Assembly: GCF_023369855.1 (NCBI RefSeq) | Contig: NZ_JAMBPP010000002.1 | Location: 62,001-126,000 of the forward strand | Origin: Actinotalea alkalitolerans | Lineage (GTDB): Bacteria > Actinomycetota > Actinomycetes > Actinomycetales > Cellulomonadaceae | Length of the DNA: 64,000 nt | Direction: 5' to 3' | Shown here: positions 49,073-57,156 of the stretch, one piece after another | Layout of the letters: each line of letters opens with the position of its first letter | How positions within the stretch are numbered: position 1 is the stretch's first letter | The notes under the pieces: generated by a model | Told to the model about the DNA's origin: nothing | What the model saw: the letters and a program-made list of their open reading frames with translations, nothing else | Database searches by the model: none | Translations under genes and position numbers: made by a program

Positions 49073-49909
49073 TCAGTGCTGTTCCCACGTCACGACGAGG
49101 CGTCGCAGGAGCCGGACCAGCACGTTCAGTGCGATGCCGAGTGAGGACAAGATGATCAGCAGGGCGAAGACTGCTGGGGTCTCCATCCTTCCCTGTGCCT
49201 GGAGGATGAGGACGCCCAGCCCCCGCTGCGCTCCGACGAACTCGGCGACGATCGCACCGATCATCGCCGCGGCGACCGCGAGCTCCAGGCCGCTGAAGAT
49301 CTGCGGGAGCGCGGCGGGAACGAGCAGGCGCATGCGGATCTGCATGGGCGTGGCACCGTTCACGCGGAACAGGTCGACGAGGTCGCGGTCCACGCTGCGC
49401 AGTCCGTGGATCGTGTTGACCAGCACCGGGAAGAAGGCCAGCAGCACCACCACGACGACTTTCGACGCGAGCCCGAAGCCGAACCAGATCACGAAGAGCG
49501 GGGCGATGGCCACCTTCGGGATCGACTCGATGGCCACGATGTAGGGGAAGACGATCCCGTACAGCGTCGGCAGCTGGGACAGCGTGACGGCGAGCACCAG
49601 TCCGAGCGAGACGCCGATCGCCAGGCCGAGCCCGACCTCGGTCATCGTCGCAGCGGCCGCATCGAGGTAGCGAGGGAGAGCTGCTGGGTCGAACAGGGCC
49701 GCGAGGACGTCGCTGAGGACGGGCACGACGTAGGAGGGTGTCTCCAGCATCTGCGGCAGGTACTGCCAGGCGACCAGCAGCGCCGCGAGGACGCTGAGTG
49801 TGGCGATGAGCTGCCGGCGCCGCGGGCTCCTGGTGCGGTTGCGCTTGGGAGGCTTGAGGGTTGTGGGGGTGTCGAGAGCGGTGTCGGTGGATTCGGAGGT
49901 TGTCGTCAC
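49073..49909 (-). CDS. ABC transporter permease, SsuC/TauC/NMT1-associated type
   Basis: 278 residues. A ~30-residue basic head is followed by six membrane segments (LIATLSVLAALLVAWQYL first). The conserved loops are GLGLAIGVSLGLVLAVTL, IVAIESIPKVAIAPLFVIWFG (the signature of this permease class) and VNGATPMQIRMRLLVPAALPQIFSG, given in part. It works with the ATPase whose stop overlaps its start as ATGA, to import an organic solute bound by the lipoprotein encoded at 53143. Confidence 0.92.
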   Translation of the reverse strand: MTTTSESTDTALDTPTTLKPPKRNRTRSPRRRQLIATLSVLAALLVAWQYLPQMLETPSYVVPVLSDVLAALFDPAALPRYLDAAAATMTEVGLGLAIGVSLGLVLAVTLSQLPTLYGIVFPYIVAIESIPKVAIAPLFVIWFGFGLASKVVVVVLLAFFPVLVNTIHGLRSVDRDLVDLFRVNGATPMQIRMRLLVPAALPQIFSGLELAVAAAMIGAIVAEFVGAQRGLGVLILQAQGRMETPAVFALLIILSSLGIALNVLVRLLRRLVVTWEQH

Positions 49910-50673
49910 GCTGCCATCACCTCGAAGTGTCGGCGGATCTGGGCGCTGAGGGCGGCGAACTCTGGGGTGCCCATGAGCTCGAGGGTGCGTTCCTTGCCGA
50001 AGGGGATCGTGATCTCCTCGACGATGCGGCCTGGTCGCGGGCTCATGACGATCACGCGCTCGGCGAGGAAAACGGCCTCGGGGATGGAGTGGGTGATGAG
50101 CACCGCTGTCTTGTGGGTCTCCCGCCAGATGCGGTTGACCTCGACGTTCAGCTGGTCACGGGTCATGGCGTCCAGCGCCCCGAAGGGCTCGTCCATGAGC
50201 AGCAGCGATGGCTCGTGGACGAGTGCTCGGCAGATCGCCGCGCGCTGCTGCATGCCGCCCGAGAGCTCGTGCGGCCGCTTGTGCGCGAAGTCGTCCAGCC
50301 CGACCATCTCCAGGAGGCCCAGGGCTGCTGCCCTGTCCCTCGCGGTCGGCCGCCGCTTGAGCGTCACCGGGAGCAGCACGTTGGCGAGGATGTCGAGCCA
50401 CGGCAGCAGGGTGGCCTTCTGGAAGACCATCCCGACGTCACCGGACCGGTTCCCACCGAGCTCCTTGCCGCCCAGGATCCCCGTTCCCCCGGTGTGCTGC
50501 TCGAGGTTGGCCAGGATCTTCAGCAGCGTCGTCTTGCCGCACCCCGACGGGCCCACCACGGCGACGAACTCCCCTTCGGCGATGGCCAGGGTGATGCCGT
50601 CCAGGGCCACGACGTCGCCGGTGCGGGTCTGGTAGACCTTGTCGAGCCGGTCCAGCTCCACCAGCGGGCTCAC
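49906..50673 (-). CDS. ABC transporter ATPase, SsuB/TauB type
   Basis: 255 residues from GTG 50673, overlapping the amidohydrolase stop as GTGA. Walker A GPSGCGKTT, Q-loop MVFQKATLLPWLDILANV, signature LSGGMQQRAAICRALVHEP, Walker B LLLMDEPFGALDAMTR and the switch His in VLITHSIPEA are all present. Length and motifs match the nitrate/sulfonate/taurine family. Confidence 0.94.
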   Translation of the reverse strand: MSPLVELDRLDKVYQTRTGDVVALDGITLAIAEGEFVAVVGPSGCGKTTLLKILANLEQHTGGTGILGGKELGGNRSGDVGMVFQKATLLPWLDILANVLLPVTLKRRPTARDRAAALGLLEMVGLDDFAHKRPHELSGGMQQRAAICRALVHEPSLLLMDEPFGALDAMTRDQLNVEVNRIWRETHKTAVLITHSIPEAVFLAERVIVMSPRPGRIVEEITIPFGKERTLELMGTPEFAALSAQIRRHFEVMAA

Positions 50674-52031
50674 AGCTCTAGCCCGTACACGTCGCACAGG
50701 TTGCGGTGCAGCACCCGCTCGGCGAGCCAGGTGGCCTGACGTGGGGTCCACAGTCCGTCCGTGACGCCGGAGTCCAGCACCCCGTCGAGTGCCAGCCGAG
50801 CTCGACGGGTCGACGCGACGTGAACCTCGGGTGAGCCGGTGTCGGTGCCGAACATGACGCGGTTGGCCGGCAGCAGCTCGAGCCACTCCTCGAGCACGCG
50901 GCCGACGGCGTGGTGGTGCAGGTAGGGCATCCAGGAGAAGTCCAGGTGGACGTTGCCGTTCATCTGCGCGAGCGCGGTGAGGTTGGAGGAGTAAGGGAAG
51001 CCGCCGTGGATGAGGATGACCTGCAGGGTGTTGAGGGCCGGGTCGCCGAGCAGGCCCTCGAGCAGCAGCGGGTTGGCGGTGGAGATCCGTAGCCCGGGTT
51101 CGGTGTGGCCGAAGCCGGTGTGGATCTGCATCGGCAGCTCTGCTGCCACGGCCCACTCCGCGATGAAGAACGCGAGGTGGTCGGCGAGCTCCTTGTGCGC
51201 CGCAGGGTTCAGGGCCGCTTCGGCCTCTCGACCGTCGAACGGCTGGTCGGCCTCGGCCTGCAGTGCCGACCAGGCACGTCGTGCGGTCTGGACGTCGGTG
51301 CGCACGAACTCCAGGCTCCGCACGTAGGCCGAGGCGATCTTCAGTCCGACGAACCCCTCGGCCTTGCGGCGCTCGAGGGAGGAGATGACGAAGTCCTTGT
51401 AGCCCTCGAGCGTCCCTGGCAGTGCCGTGCCTGCGATCTCGAGCTGACGCTGCAGCACCCGGAAGAAGATCCGGCGAAATCGCGGGGCGTCGGTTCCGCG
51501 ACCCGTCCAGGCGGGGTGGCCGAACGGGAACAGGTAGGGGTCGATCCGGCCGATCGGCTTGTACCGCTCGTGCGGCCATGCCTCCGAGTCGATCTCAGGG
51601 ATGTCGGTGAGCACGCCCGCCGTGCCCGACAGCAGCAGGGCCCGGTCATACAGGCCGACCGGGTCGTCGATCCGGGCCTGGCGGCTGACGGCGTCGATCG
51701 ACTCGGGCGCGACCGGTCCGTAGAGCGCCTCACAACCCTCCTTGAGAGCGACAGCGTGAACCGTCGTCTCCTGGAAGAGCTCGCTCTGGGCGATGAGCCC
51801 TGGGATGCCGAGCCGGTCGCCCAGGGCCGAAGCGCCGTCCTCGTCCCCGGACTCCACCAGGGCCATGTAGTCCTGGTACTGCGCGTGCGGGATGTGTCCC
51901 TCGACGTGACCGAGGGCGTTCTCCAGCGTGTAGTGCCCGACCCCCGCGACCTGCTGGCCGGGCCGGACGTACCCGGCGTGGGAATGGTGGTCGATCGCGG
52001 GGATCCCGTCGGTGTAGCGCAGGGCGGTCAT
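50670..52031 (-). CDS. amidohydrolase-2-family metal-dependent hydrolase/decarboxylase
   Basis: 453 residues. The opening AIDHHSHAGYVRPG has the H-x-H metal motif. Later landmarks are LPMQIHTGFGHTEPGLRIS (metal His), VILIHGGFPYSSNLTALAQMNGNVHLD and NRVMFGTDTGSPEVHVASTR (metal Asp). The layout resembles the amidohydrolase half of FluG-type proteins and uncharacterised Amidohydro_2 enzymes. Its length is well above simple gamma-resorcylate decarboxylases. It lies between the binding-protein gene (ATGA overlap) and the ATPase gene (GTGA overlap), so its substrate is almost certainly the transported compound. Confidence 0.85.
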   Translation of the reverse strand: MTALRYTDGIPAIDHHSHAGYVRPGQQVAGVGHYTLENALGHVEGHIPHAQYQDYMALVESGDEDGASALGDRLGIPGLIAQSELFQETTVHAVALKEGCEALYGPVAPESIDAVSRQARIDDPVGLYDRALLLSGTAGVLTDIPEIDSEAWPHERYKPIGRIDPYLFPFGHPAWTGRGTDAPRFRRIFFRVLQRQLEIAGTALPGTLEGYKDFVISSLERRKAEGFVGLKIASAYVRSLEFVRTDVQTARRAWSALQAEADQPFDGREAEAALNPAAHKELADHLAFFIAEWAVAAELPMQIHTGFGHTEPGLRISTANPLLLEGLLGDPALNTLQVILIHGGFPYSSNLTALAQMNGNVHLDFSWMPYLHHHAVGRVLEEWLELLPANRVMFGTDTGSPEVHVASTRRARLALDGVLDSGVTDGLWTPRQATWLAERVLHRNLCDVYGLEL

Positions 52032-53143
52032 GCGGTCCACCCCTCGGCCTGCTCGATGACGGCCGCGCTGTCGAAGTCGTTGTAGCCCTCGACGAGCAGG
52101 TTCTGCACGTGTGCCTCGGCGTCGATCTCGGCGGAGATGATCCCGCTGCCGACGGCGAACTCGACCCACGCCGTCACGGCCTCGGGGGTGTAGGCGCCCC
52201 AGGTTCCGCTGCCGTCCGGGTCGCCGGCGGTCAGGAGCACGATCCGGCGCTCGAGCGCGGTGAGGTCGGTGGCGAGCTGCTCGTCCTCGGTGACGCCCGC
52301 CAGACGCGTCGCGGGGTATCCGTCGTACATGATCCGCAGAGCAGCCTCAGGGTTGGTGGCCGTGAAGAGCGTGGCCTTGGCCATCGCGCGACCGAACCCT
52401 TCGATCGCCTCGGGGTCGGACTCGAGGTAGTCGGGAGAGGTGAAGTACGTGGTCGAGAAGAGCGACTCGACCTGCGGTGTCGTGAAGTAGTTCAGCTCGA
52501 CGCCGGTCGCCTCGAACGCGGCGTACTCGGTGTCCCACAGCGACAGCGCCTGAACCTGGTCGGCCTCCAGTGCCTGGAGCGCGGCCGCACCGGTGCCGAC
52601 GGCGACGTTGGTGAAGTCCGTGTCCTCCTCCAGCCCCACAGAGGCGAGGATGCCGTTGGCCAGCAGCAGGTTGCTGCTGCCGAGGCTGGACTGACCGATC
52701 GACGCGCCGTCCAGGTCCTCGAGGGACTGCACGGGACCGTCGGCGAGCGAGACGATCGACCCTGTCTGCTCGCGGATGTAGTTGTAGACCAGCTGCAGAT
52801 CGGTGCCTGCCTCGATCGACTGCCACAGCGGCTCGGACGGGGTCGATCCGATCTCGAGGGCGCCCGTGTTGATCCCTTGGATGATCGAGGTCGAGTCCGT
52901 GGTGTACACGATCTCCACCTCGATGCCCTCCTCGGCGAAGTAGCCAAGGTGCTCGGCCACAGCCATCGGGGAGTTGTTGGCGCCCATCTGGGTGGGAAGT
53001 CCGAACCGGATCGTGACCGGGTCGGTCACGGCAAGGGAGCTGTCAGCGCCCGGAGAGGCCGTGTCGGAGCCTCCCGAGCAGGCGGTGAGCACGGTGGTGA
53101 CGAGGACTGCTGCGACCGCAGCGGTCATACGAGATCGGGACAT
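52028..53143 (-). CDS. ABC transporter substrate-binding lipoprotein (NMT1/SsuA-like)
   Basis: 371 residues. The signal peptide MSRSRMTAAVAAVLVTTVLTAC carries the lipobox LTAC. The mature protein has the NMT1/THI5 pattern: TIRFGLPTQMGANNSPMAVAEHLGYFAEEGI, given in part, INTGALEIGSTPSEPLWQ, VQSLEDLDGASIGQSSLGSSN and a mid-chain ALEADQVQALSLWDTEYAAFE. Family ligands include aliphatic sulfonates, taurine, pyrimidine precursors and amides. It is the second gene of the operon, after the XRE regulator (126-base gap). Confidence 0.92.
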   Translation of the reverse strand: MSRSRMTAAVAAVLVTTVLTACSGGSDTASPGADSSLAVTDPVTIRFGLPTQMGANNSPMAVAEHLGYFAEEGIEVEIVYTTDSTSIIQGINTGALEIGSTPSEPLWQSIEAGTDLQLVYNYIREQTGSIVSLADGPVQSLEDLDGASIGQSSLGSSNLLLANGILASVGLEEDTDFTNVAVGTGAAALQALEADQVQALSLWDTEYAAFEATGVELNYFTTPQVESLFSTTYFTSPDYLESDPEAIEGFGRAMAKATLFTATNPEAALRIMYDGYPATRLAGVTEDEQLATDLTALERRIVLLTAGDPDGSGTWGAYTPEAVTAWVEFAVGSGIISAEIDAEAHVQNLLVEGYNDFDSAAVIEQAEGWTA

Positions 53144-53269
53144 GGGAGTACTCCTTGGCGTTGGACGTGGATCAGGGGGCGAGGGAACGGCAGGGGTCGG
53201 CGCAGCGCCCAGAGCGGACGCGTCGCTGCGGGTGGTGGTGCGATAGAGGGAGGGGTGGTGGGGGTGGTG

Positions 53270-53869
53270 TCAGTCCCCCAGGGCGACCGTTCTGGTGATC
53301 GGGGATGAGGGTGGTGTGACGACCCACACCGCCTCGGCGGTGTCGTCGCCGAGATTGATGAGGCGGTGCGGGACAGAGGTGCGGTACTCGATGCTGTCGC
53401 CCGCAGCGAGGGTCGAGGTCTCGCCGTCGACCGTGAACTGGAGACTGCCTCGGATCACGAGGCAGATCTCCTGGGAGTCGCCGTGGGTGTAGTCCTCGTC
53501 GCCGGCGCCCTGGCCCGGGGCGTACTCGGTGACGATGACCTCAACATTGCCGATAGGAGGTTGAGTGATCCCGTAGTGGGCCACGTTCCCGTCGGAGAAC
53601 AGCCGGGGTCTGTCCTCGCGGCGCAGCACGCGACCGTGCCTCGGGGCGGGTTGGAACAGCTCGAGCCACGTCACGCCGAAGGACTCGGCGATCGACCGGA
53701 TGACGGCGAGACTGGGGTTCGCCTGACCGTTCTCGATCTGGCTGACGTAGCCGGCACTGACCCCCGCCCGGGACGCGAGGTCCCGCATCGACATACCGGT
53801 GATGGCGCGCAGGCTGCGGACCCGCTGGCCAAGAGCGGCGTTGTCGGTGTCGGTCCCCGTGGCGGTCAT
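53270..53869 (-). CDS. XRE-family regulator with C-terminal cupin
   Basis: 199 residues from ATG 53869, which has GGGAG six bases upstream; ATG 53881 would add four residues. The helix-turn-helix is LGQRVRSLRAITGMSMRDLA followed by SRAGVSAGYVSQIENGQANPS. The cupin half contains DEDYTHGDSQEICLVIRGSL and LAAGDSIEYRTSVPHRLINLG, where the His/Glu set suggests a small-molecule or metal pocket. The architecture is that of PuuR/SutR-like sensors. It heads the transporter-amidohydrolase operon and has two 17-bp dyads upstream. Confidence 0.92.
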   Translation of the reverse strand: MTATGTDTDNAALGQRVRSLRAITGMSMRDLASRAGVSAGYVSQIENGQANPSLAVIRSIAESFGVTWLELFQPAPRHGRVLRREDRPRLFSDGNVAHYGITQPPIGNVEVIVTEYAPGQGAGDEDYTHGDSQEICLVIRGSLQFTVDGETSTLAAGDSIEYRTSVPHRLINLGDDTAEAVWVVTPPSSPITRTVALGD

Positions 53870-53883
53870 GACCACTCCCATCG

Positions 53884-53900
53884 GTAAGCATGGCGTTTAC
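53884..53900. promoter_or_regulatory. 17-bp dyad operator candidate 1 for XRE-cupin regulator
   Basis: GTAAGC-ATGGC-GTTTAC: two 6-base arms, differing at one paired position, separated by 5 bases. It lies 14 bases upstream of the regulator's likely start codon, so bound protein would block transcription or initiation. Confidence 0.55.
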
Positions 53901-53974
53901 TGGCCGTGAACTCACCGTATGCCAGACCCTGTTACGCGCAGTGGGGCGCGAAGTAAATTCCGTGTTGCTTAGCA

Positions 53975-53991
53975 GTAAGCGCAGCGTTCAC
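53975..53991. promoter_or_regulatory. 17-bp dyad operator candidate 2 for XRE-cupin regulator
   Basis: GTAAGC-GCAGC-GTTCAC has the same left arm, spacer length and near-identical right arm as the site at 53884, 91 bases away. It touches the edge of the transposase remnant, so the operator may predate or have been preserved through that insertion. Confidence 0.5.
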
Positions 53992-54245
53992 CACCCCGAA
54001 GGCCCTCCCCCAGGACGGCGGTAAACACTCTCCAGCCGGCGATTCTCGCGGCGCAGCTGCACCAGCTCGTTCTGCTCGCTGCGTCTGGCCGGCCACGACG
54101 CCGTCGTCGACGTCGACCTGGCGCACCCAGCGCCTGACCGACTCCACAGAGATCTCGAGGTCGGCAGCGACTGGGCATGGCTCAGATCGCCGCGACGAGT
54201 GGCCCGCACGACATCACGCTTGACTCGGGAGGGAACTTCTAGCTT
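53985..54245 (-). pseudogene. IS3-type transposase OrfA remnant
   Basis: Pieces in different minus-strand frames add up to one OrfA: VPSRVKRDVVRATRRGDLSHAQ, then DLEISVESVRRW-type residues, ESVRRWVRQVDVDDGVVAGQ, and SEQNELVQLRRENRRLES. The helix-turn-helix and leucine zipper are recognisable but need at least two frameshifts, and OrfB is absent. It directly abuts a broken acetyltransferase gene. Confidence 0.6.
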
Positions 54246-54430
54246 CTCGGCACGGTTCTGCGCACCGGTGCGCCCCTGACCGAGCCGGACATGGAAGCCC
54301 ATGCACCAGCAGCCGCCCCAGACACCGTTGTTGGCCTCCACCAGCTCGGCGAACGCCGGCCACGTGGTCTCATCGAGCAGGCGGGGCTTCGGAAGCGCTT
54401 GCTCGACAGCTGCGGTACGACCACCCCCGC
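54246..54430 (-). pseudogene. N-terminal fragment of a GNAT acetyltransferase
   Basis: One frame gives LDETTWPAFAELVEANNGVW, then GGCWCMGFHVRLGQGRTGAQ and NRAEKLE before running into the transposase remnant. The ETWPAFAELVE-NNGVWGGCWCMGFH pattern is the usual beginning of a GNAT subfamily that has a Cys-Trp-Cys motif. The acetyl-CoA binding part is missing. The insertion sequence probably cut the gene. Confidence 0.55.
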
Positions 54431-54594
54431 CGCCGGCCAGATCCTCGCTCAGGCCGCATCGCAGACAACATCACCGCCCGCGCCCTCAACCACCGCCGAC
54501 GAGCCCTCCCCCCCTCGCTGCCCCCGGTCACTGTGACCGCCAGACCGCGGGGAGCGCCTTGCTCCCGCCCTTGAGCTCCACTGGACGGGCAGGC

Positions 54595-55158
54595 CTACAG
54601 GTTCTGCTCGAACTCGAGGCACTGCTGATAGCTCTCCACCGGGCAGAGCACCAGGGTGGTGCTGCTGCGCTCGCGGTACGGGCGACCCTCGACCCGGTAC
54701 TCCACGTCGAAGCCCTCGATGATGACCATGCCGTCCTGGGGGACGGACACCGGCAGCACCACCTCGTAGTGCGCGTTCGTCTGCGGTGGCACCAGCTGTC
54801 CGGCGACCTCCAGCGGTGTCACCCCGGCAGGTGGCCATCCGGCCATGACGTCGAACCCACCGACGCCGAGCGCCTCGACCCGTTCCGGACCGAGCAGCAT
54901 CGCCTCGCCGAGCACCTCGGCCGGAGGGTCACCCAGCACAGGGGTCAGCGAGACCAGCTCGATCGTGCTCGTCCTGCTGGTGTTCCCCAGGATCTGCAGC
55001 CCGTAGGTCACCGTGGACCCGGCAGGGAAGGCCTGCACGACCACCCCCGCCTCGTATGCGACGTCCAGCGGGCCATCAGTAGCGGGACGCGCCAGCAGCA
55101 ATGCAGCGGCCCCCAGGGCTGCCACCACCACTGCCCCACCCAGCAGCTGGGACCTCAC
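54595..55158 (-). CDS. hypothetical membrane-anchored protein
   Basis: 187 residues from GTG 55158 (AGG upstream); a longer start at 55359 would add 67 residues without membrane or family features. One N-terminal hydrophobic anchor (LGGAVVVAALGAAALLLARP) is followed by an extracytoplasmic beta-rich domain with AGSTVTYGLQILGNTSRTST and VVLPVSVPQDGMVIIEGFDVEY. The last residues have two cysteines (VLCPVESYQQC). No family is recognised. It has its own reading frame on the minus strand next to a DUF4260 gene. Confidence 0.6.
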   Translation of the reverse strand: MRSQLLGGAVVVAALGAAALLLARPATDGPLDVAYEAGVVVQAFPAGSTVTYGLQILGNTSRTSTIELVSLTPVLGDPPAEVLGEAMLLGPERVEALGVGGFDVMAGWPPAGVTPLEVAGQLVPPQTNAHYEVVLPVSVPQDGMVIIEGFDVEYRVEGRPYRERSSTTLVLCPVESYQQCLEFEQNL

Positions 55159-55375
55159 GTGATCCTGCTCACGGATGTGCGTCGCGTTCGTCGGGAGACC
55201 ATTGCTCCCACACAGCGTGGAGGAGTCGGTGCCCTGGTTGACCCTGTCGGTGATGGTCTGCCCTTCGGGACGCAAGAGGTGGACGCCGTGCGGATGGCCT
55301 GGTTCGTACTCTGGCAGACGACAGGTGTCCAGGTGCGGGGTGAGGTGCCACCGGTCCACAGGTACGGCCGATCGA

Positions 55376-55783
55376 CTAGACCGCTCCTGTGCGCGACCGC
55401 CGGTCGATCTGCCCCAGATGCGTGTGAGTGAACTCCTCCAGCTTCAGTCCGTACCCGAGTGCTCGATCGACGGCGACATGGAAGGCCCAGCACGCCGAGA
55501 GGAGGGCGAGCCAAGTCACCTGCTGGTCTCCAAGGTGCAGGGCGCCGTAGAGCGCCAGGACGAGCGCCGGTCCGGTGTAGTTGTGGACCGCGTTGTAGGT
55601 CGTCGCACCCACGTGGGAGTTGCGGAGATAGCCGACGGCTGAGAGGTCGAACAGGAGGAACGCGGCGAGCAGGAGCCACCAGGGCTGCCCGGACGCAAGC
55701 GTCACCAGAAGGAGCGCTAGGGCGATCGCCGCGTTCTCGATGCGCTGGATCGACACGGTCATCGTCGTGGAGGCGTTGCTCAT
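55376..55783 (-). CDS. DUF4260 family small membrane protein
   Basis: 135 residues with four hydrophobic helices. The family-specific features are LRNSHVGATTYNAVHNYTGP, then WAFHVAVDRALGYGLK with FTHTHLGQI near the end, including the His residues in HNY, FHVAVDR and THTH. DUF4260 proteins are integral membrane proteins of unknown function. It stands alone between a hypothetical gene and a LuxR fragment. Confidence 0.85.
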   Translation of the reverse strand: MSNASTTMTVSIQRIENAAIALALLLVTLASGQPWWLLLAAFLLFDLSAVGYLRNSHVGATTYNAVHNYTGPALVLALYGALHLGDQQVTWLALLSACWAFHVAVDRALGYGLKLEEFTHTHLGQIDRRSRTGAV

Positions 55784-55817
55784 CGTGGTGCCCTTCGTGT
55801 GTCGCCGTCGGGTGGAC

Positions 55818-56130
55818 TCAGCCCGAAGGAGGGTTCCGTGCCATCAAGCTCGCACCGGTAGCGGCACCATCGCGTCGGTAGAAGCCCCTGATATCCGCAC
55901 CGGAGTCTCGAAGCAGCTCGATCGCCTCGTGATGGTGCTCCTCGGCGACCGGCCCGGTGCTGGTCAGCGCGCGCGAGCGGGTCGCGAGGCCGAGAGCCCA
56001 GGGCGGATTGCAGGTTCGCGGGCGCGAGCTGAACTGCTCGAGGACGCGCGCCGCGACGTCCGGATGGCCAGCCCGCACGGCCGCCTCGACGAGCTCCAGC
56101 AGGCCGACACCTGCTGGCCCCGGAACGGTA
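55818..56130 (-). pseudogene. C-terminal-region fragment of a LuxR-type ATPase regulator
   Basis: The frame reads GVGLLELVEAAVRAGHPDVA, then ARVLEQFSSRPRTCNPPWAL, GLATRSRALTSTGPVAEEHH and HEAIELLRDSGADIRGFYRR. The pattern LVEAAVRAG-x-x-x-A...PWALGLxxRxRALL...AEexxxEAIE is the helical-repeat region just before the HTH of large AAA-LuxR (LAL) regulators. Neither the ATPase nor the LuxR HTH is present, so this is a gene fragment. It is bounded by the two arms of an inverted repeat. Confidence 0.5.
55850..55896 (+). repeat. left arm of a ~45-bp imperfect inverted repeat
   Basis: The reverse complement of this arm and the arm at 56142-56188 share a 30-base block with only two differences (CAGGGG-y-TTCTACCGACGCGA-y-GGTGCCGC). 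Matching continues weakly on the inner and outer sides. The left arm encodes GFYRRDGAATG on the minus strand; the right arm encodes the same peptide on the plus strand. Confidence 0.65.
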
Positions 56131-56141
56131 ACGCGCAGCGC

Positions 56142-56188
56142 CAACATCAGGGGTTTCTACCGACGCGACGGTGCCGCCGCCGGGCGAG
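56142..56188 (-). repeat. right arm of the ~45-bp imperfect inverted repeat
   Basis: Partner of the arm at 55850-55896, in opposite orientation, about 250 bases away. It lies 47 bases upstream of the ABC exporter ATPase start, so it could also carry its promoter or leader. Confidence 0.65.
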
Positions 56189-56234
56189 CCTGAGGGCATG
56201 CCGCAGCCCGGCGAGACGAAAGGAACTGCCTGCC

Positions 56235-57134
56235 ATGATCTCCAGCCCCGTCATCGAGGTAGACAAGCTCGACGTCACGTACGGCAGCTTCCAGGCGGTC
56301 ACCGACCTGTCGTTCCACGTCGAGCGTGGGGAGCTCTACGCACTGCTCGGCACGAACGGAGCGGGCAAGACCTCGGCCCTGGAGGTCATCGAGGGGCACC
56401 GCAAGGCATCGTCGGGAACGGTTCGCGTGCTCGGCAAGAGCCCCACGGACCGCCGCGGGGCGCGACCGCGCATGGGGATCATGCTCCAGGAGAGCGGCTT
56501 CGCGCCCGACCTCACCGTCGCCGAGTCGGTCGGCCTGATCGGTCGGCTCTCCGGCCGCTCGGACTCCGTGCGCCGCCTGCTCGACCTCGCCGACCTCGCA
56601 CGCAGGGCCGACACGCGCGTGTCTCAGCTGTCCGGCGGGGAGAAGCGCCGCCTCGACTTCGCGACCGCTGTGTACGGGCGGCCCGAGCTGATCGTCCTGG
56701 ACGAGCCCACCACGGGGCTGGACATCCAGTCCCGGGACGCTCTGTGGGACACCGTGCAGCAGCTGCGCGAGGACGGCTCGACGGTCGTGCTGACCACGCA
56801 CTACCTCGAAGAGGCCCAGCAGCGTGCCGACCGCATCGGGCTCATGCACAACGGCTCCCTGCGCCACGAGGGAACGGTGTCCGAGCTGACCCGGTCTCTG
56901 CCGGCCTCCATCCGGTTCTCCCTCCCGCCCGGCGTGCCGGCCCCGCCGCTGCGATGGGCTGCGCTCGCCGACCAGTCCTTCGAGATCGAGACGTTCCAGC
57001 TCCAGCGGGACCTCAAGCAGCTCCTCGACTGGGCGGACGCCCACGCGGTGGAGCTGAACGCGCTCTCCGCCGCACCGACCCGCCTGGACGACGTCTTCCG
57101 AGCCATCGAGGCCGAACCGGCTCTTGTCTCCTGA
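56235..57134 (+). CDS. ABC-2 type exporter ATPase
   Basis: 299 residues from ATG 56235 (AAAGGA upstream). Walker A GTNGAGKTS, Q-loop MGIMLQESGFAPDLTVAE, signature LSGGEKRRLDFATAVYG, Walker B LIVLDEPTTGLDIQSR and the switch VVLTTHYLEEAQQ are all present. After ~225 residues the C-terminal ~75-residue extension is typical of drug or lantibiotic exporters. It is followed by its permease gene 22 bases downstream. Confidence 0.93.
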   Translation: MISSPVIEVDKLDVTYGSFQAVTDLSFHVERGELYALLGTNGAGKTSALEVIEGHRKASSGTVRVLGKSPTDRRGARPRMGIMLQESGFAPDLTVAESVGLIGRLSGRSDSVRRLLDLADLARRADTRVSQLSGGEKRRLDFATAVYGRPELIVLDEPTTGLDIQSRDALWDTVQQLREDGSTVVLTTHYLEEAQQRADRIGLMHNGSLRHEGTVSELTRSLPASIRFSLPPGVPAPPLRWAALADQSFEIETFQLQRDLKQLLDWADAHAVELNALSAAPTRLDDVFRAIEAEPALVS

Positions 57135-57156
57135 CCAGCCTGAAGGAGAGAACCTC

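Noticed and set aside
53932-54147. Small minus-strand frame as a real gene near the XRE operators
   Set aside because: It is one of several frames of the broken IS3 OrfA and has no independent support.
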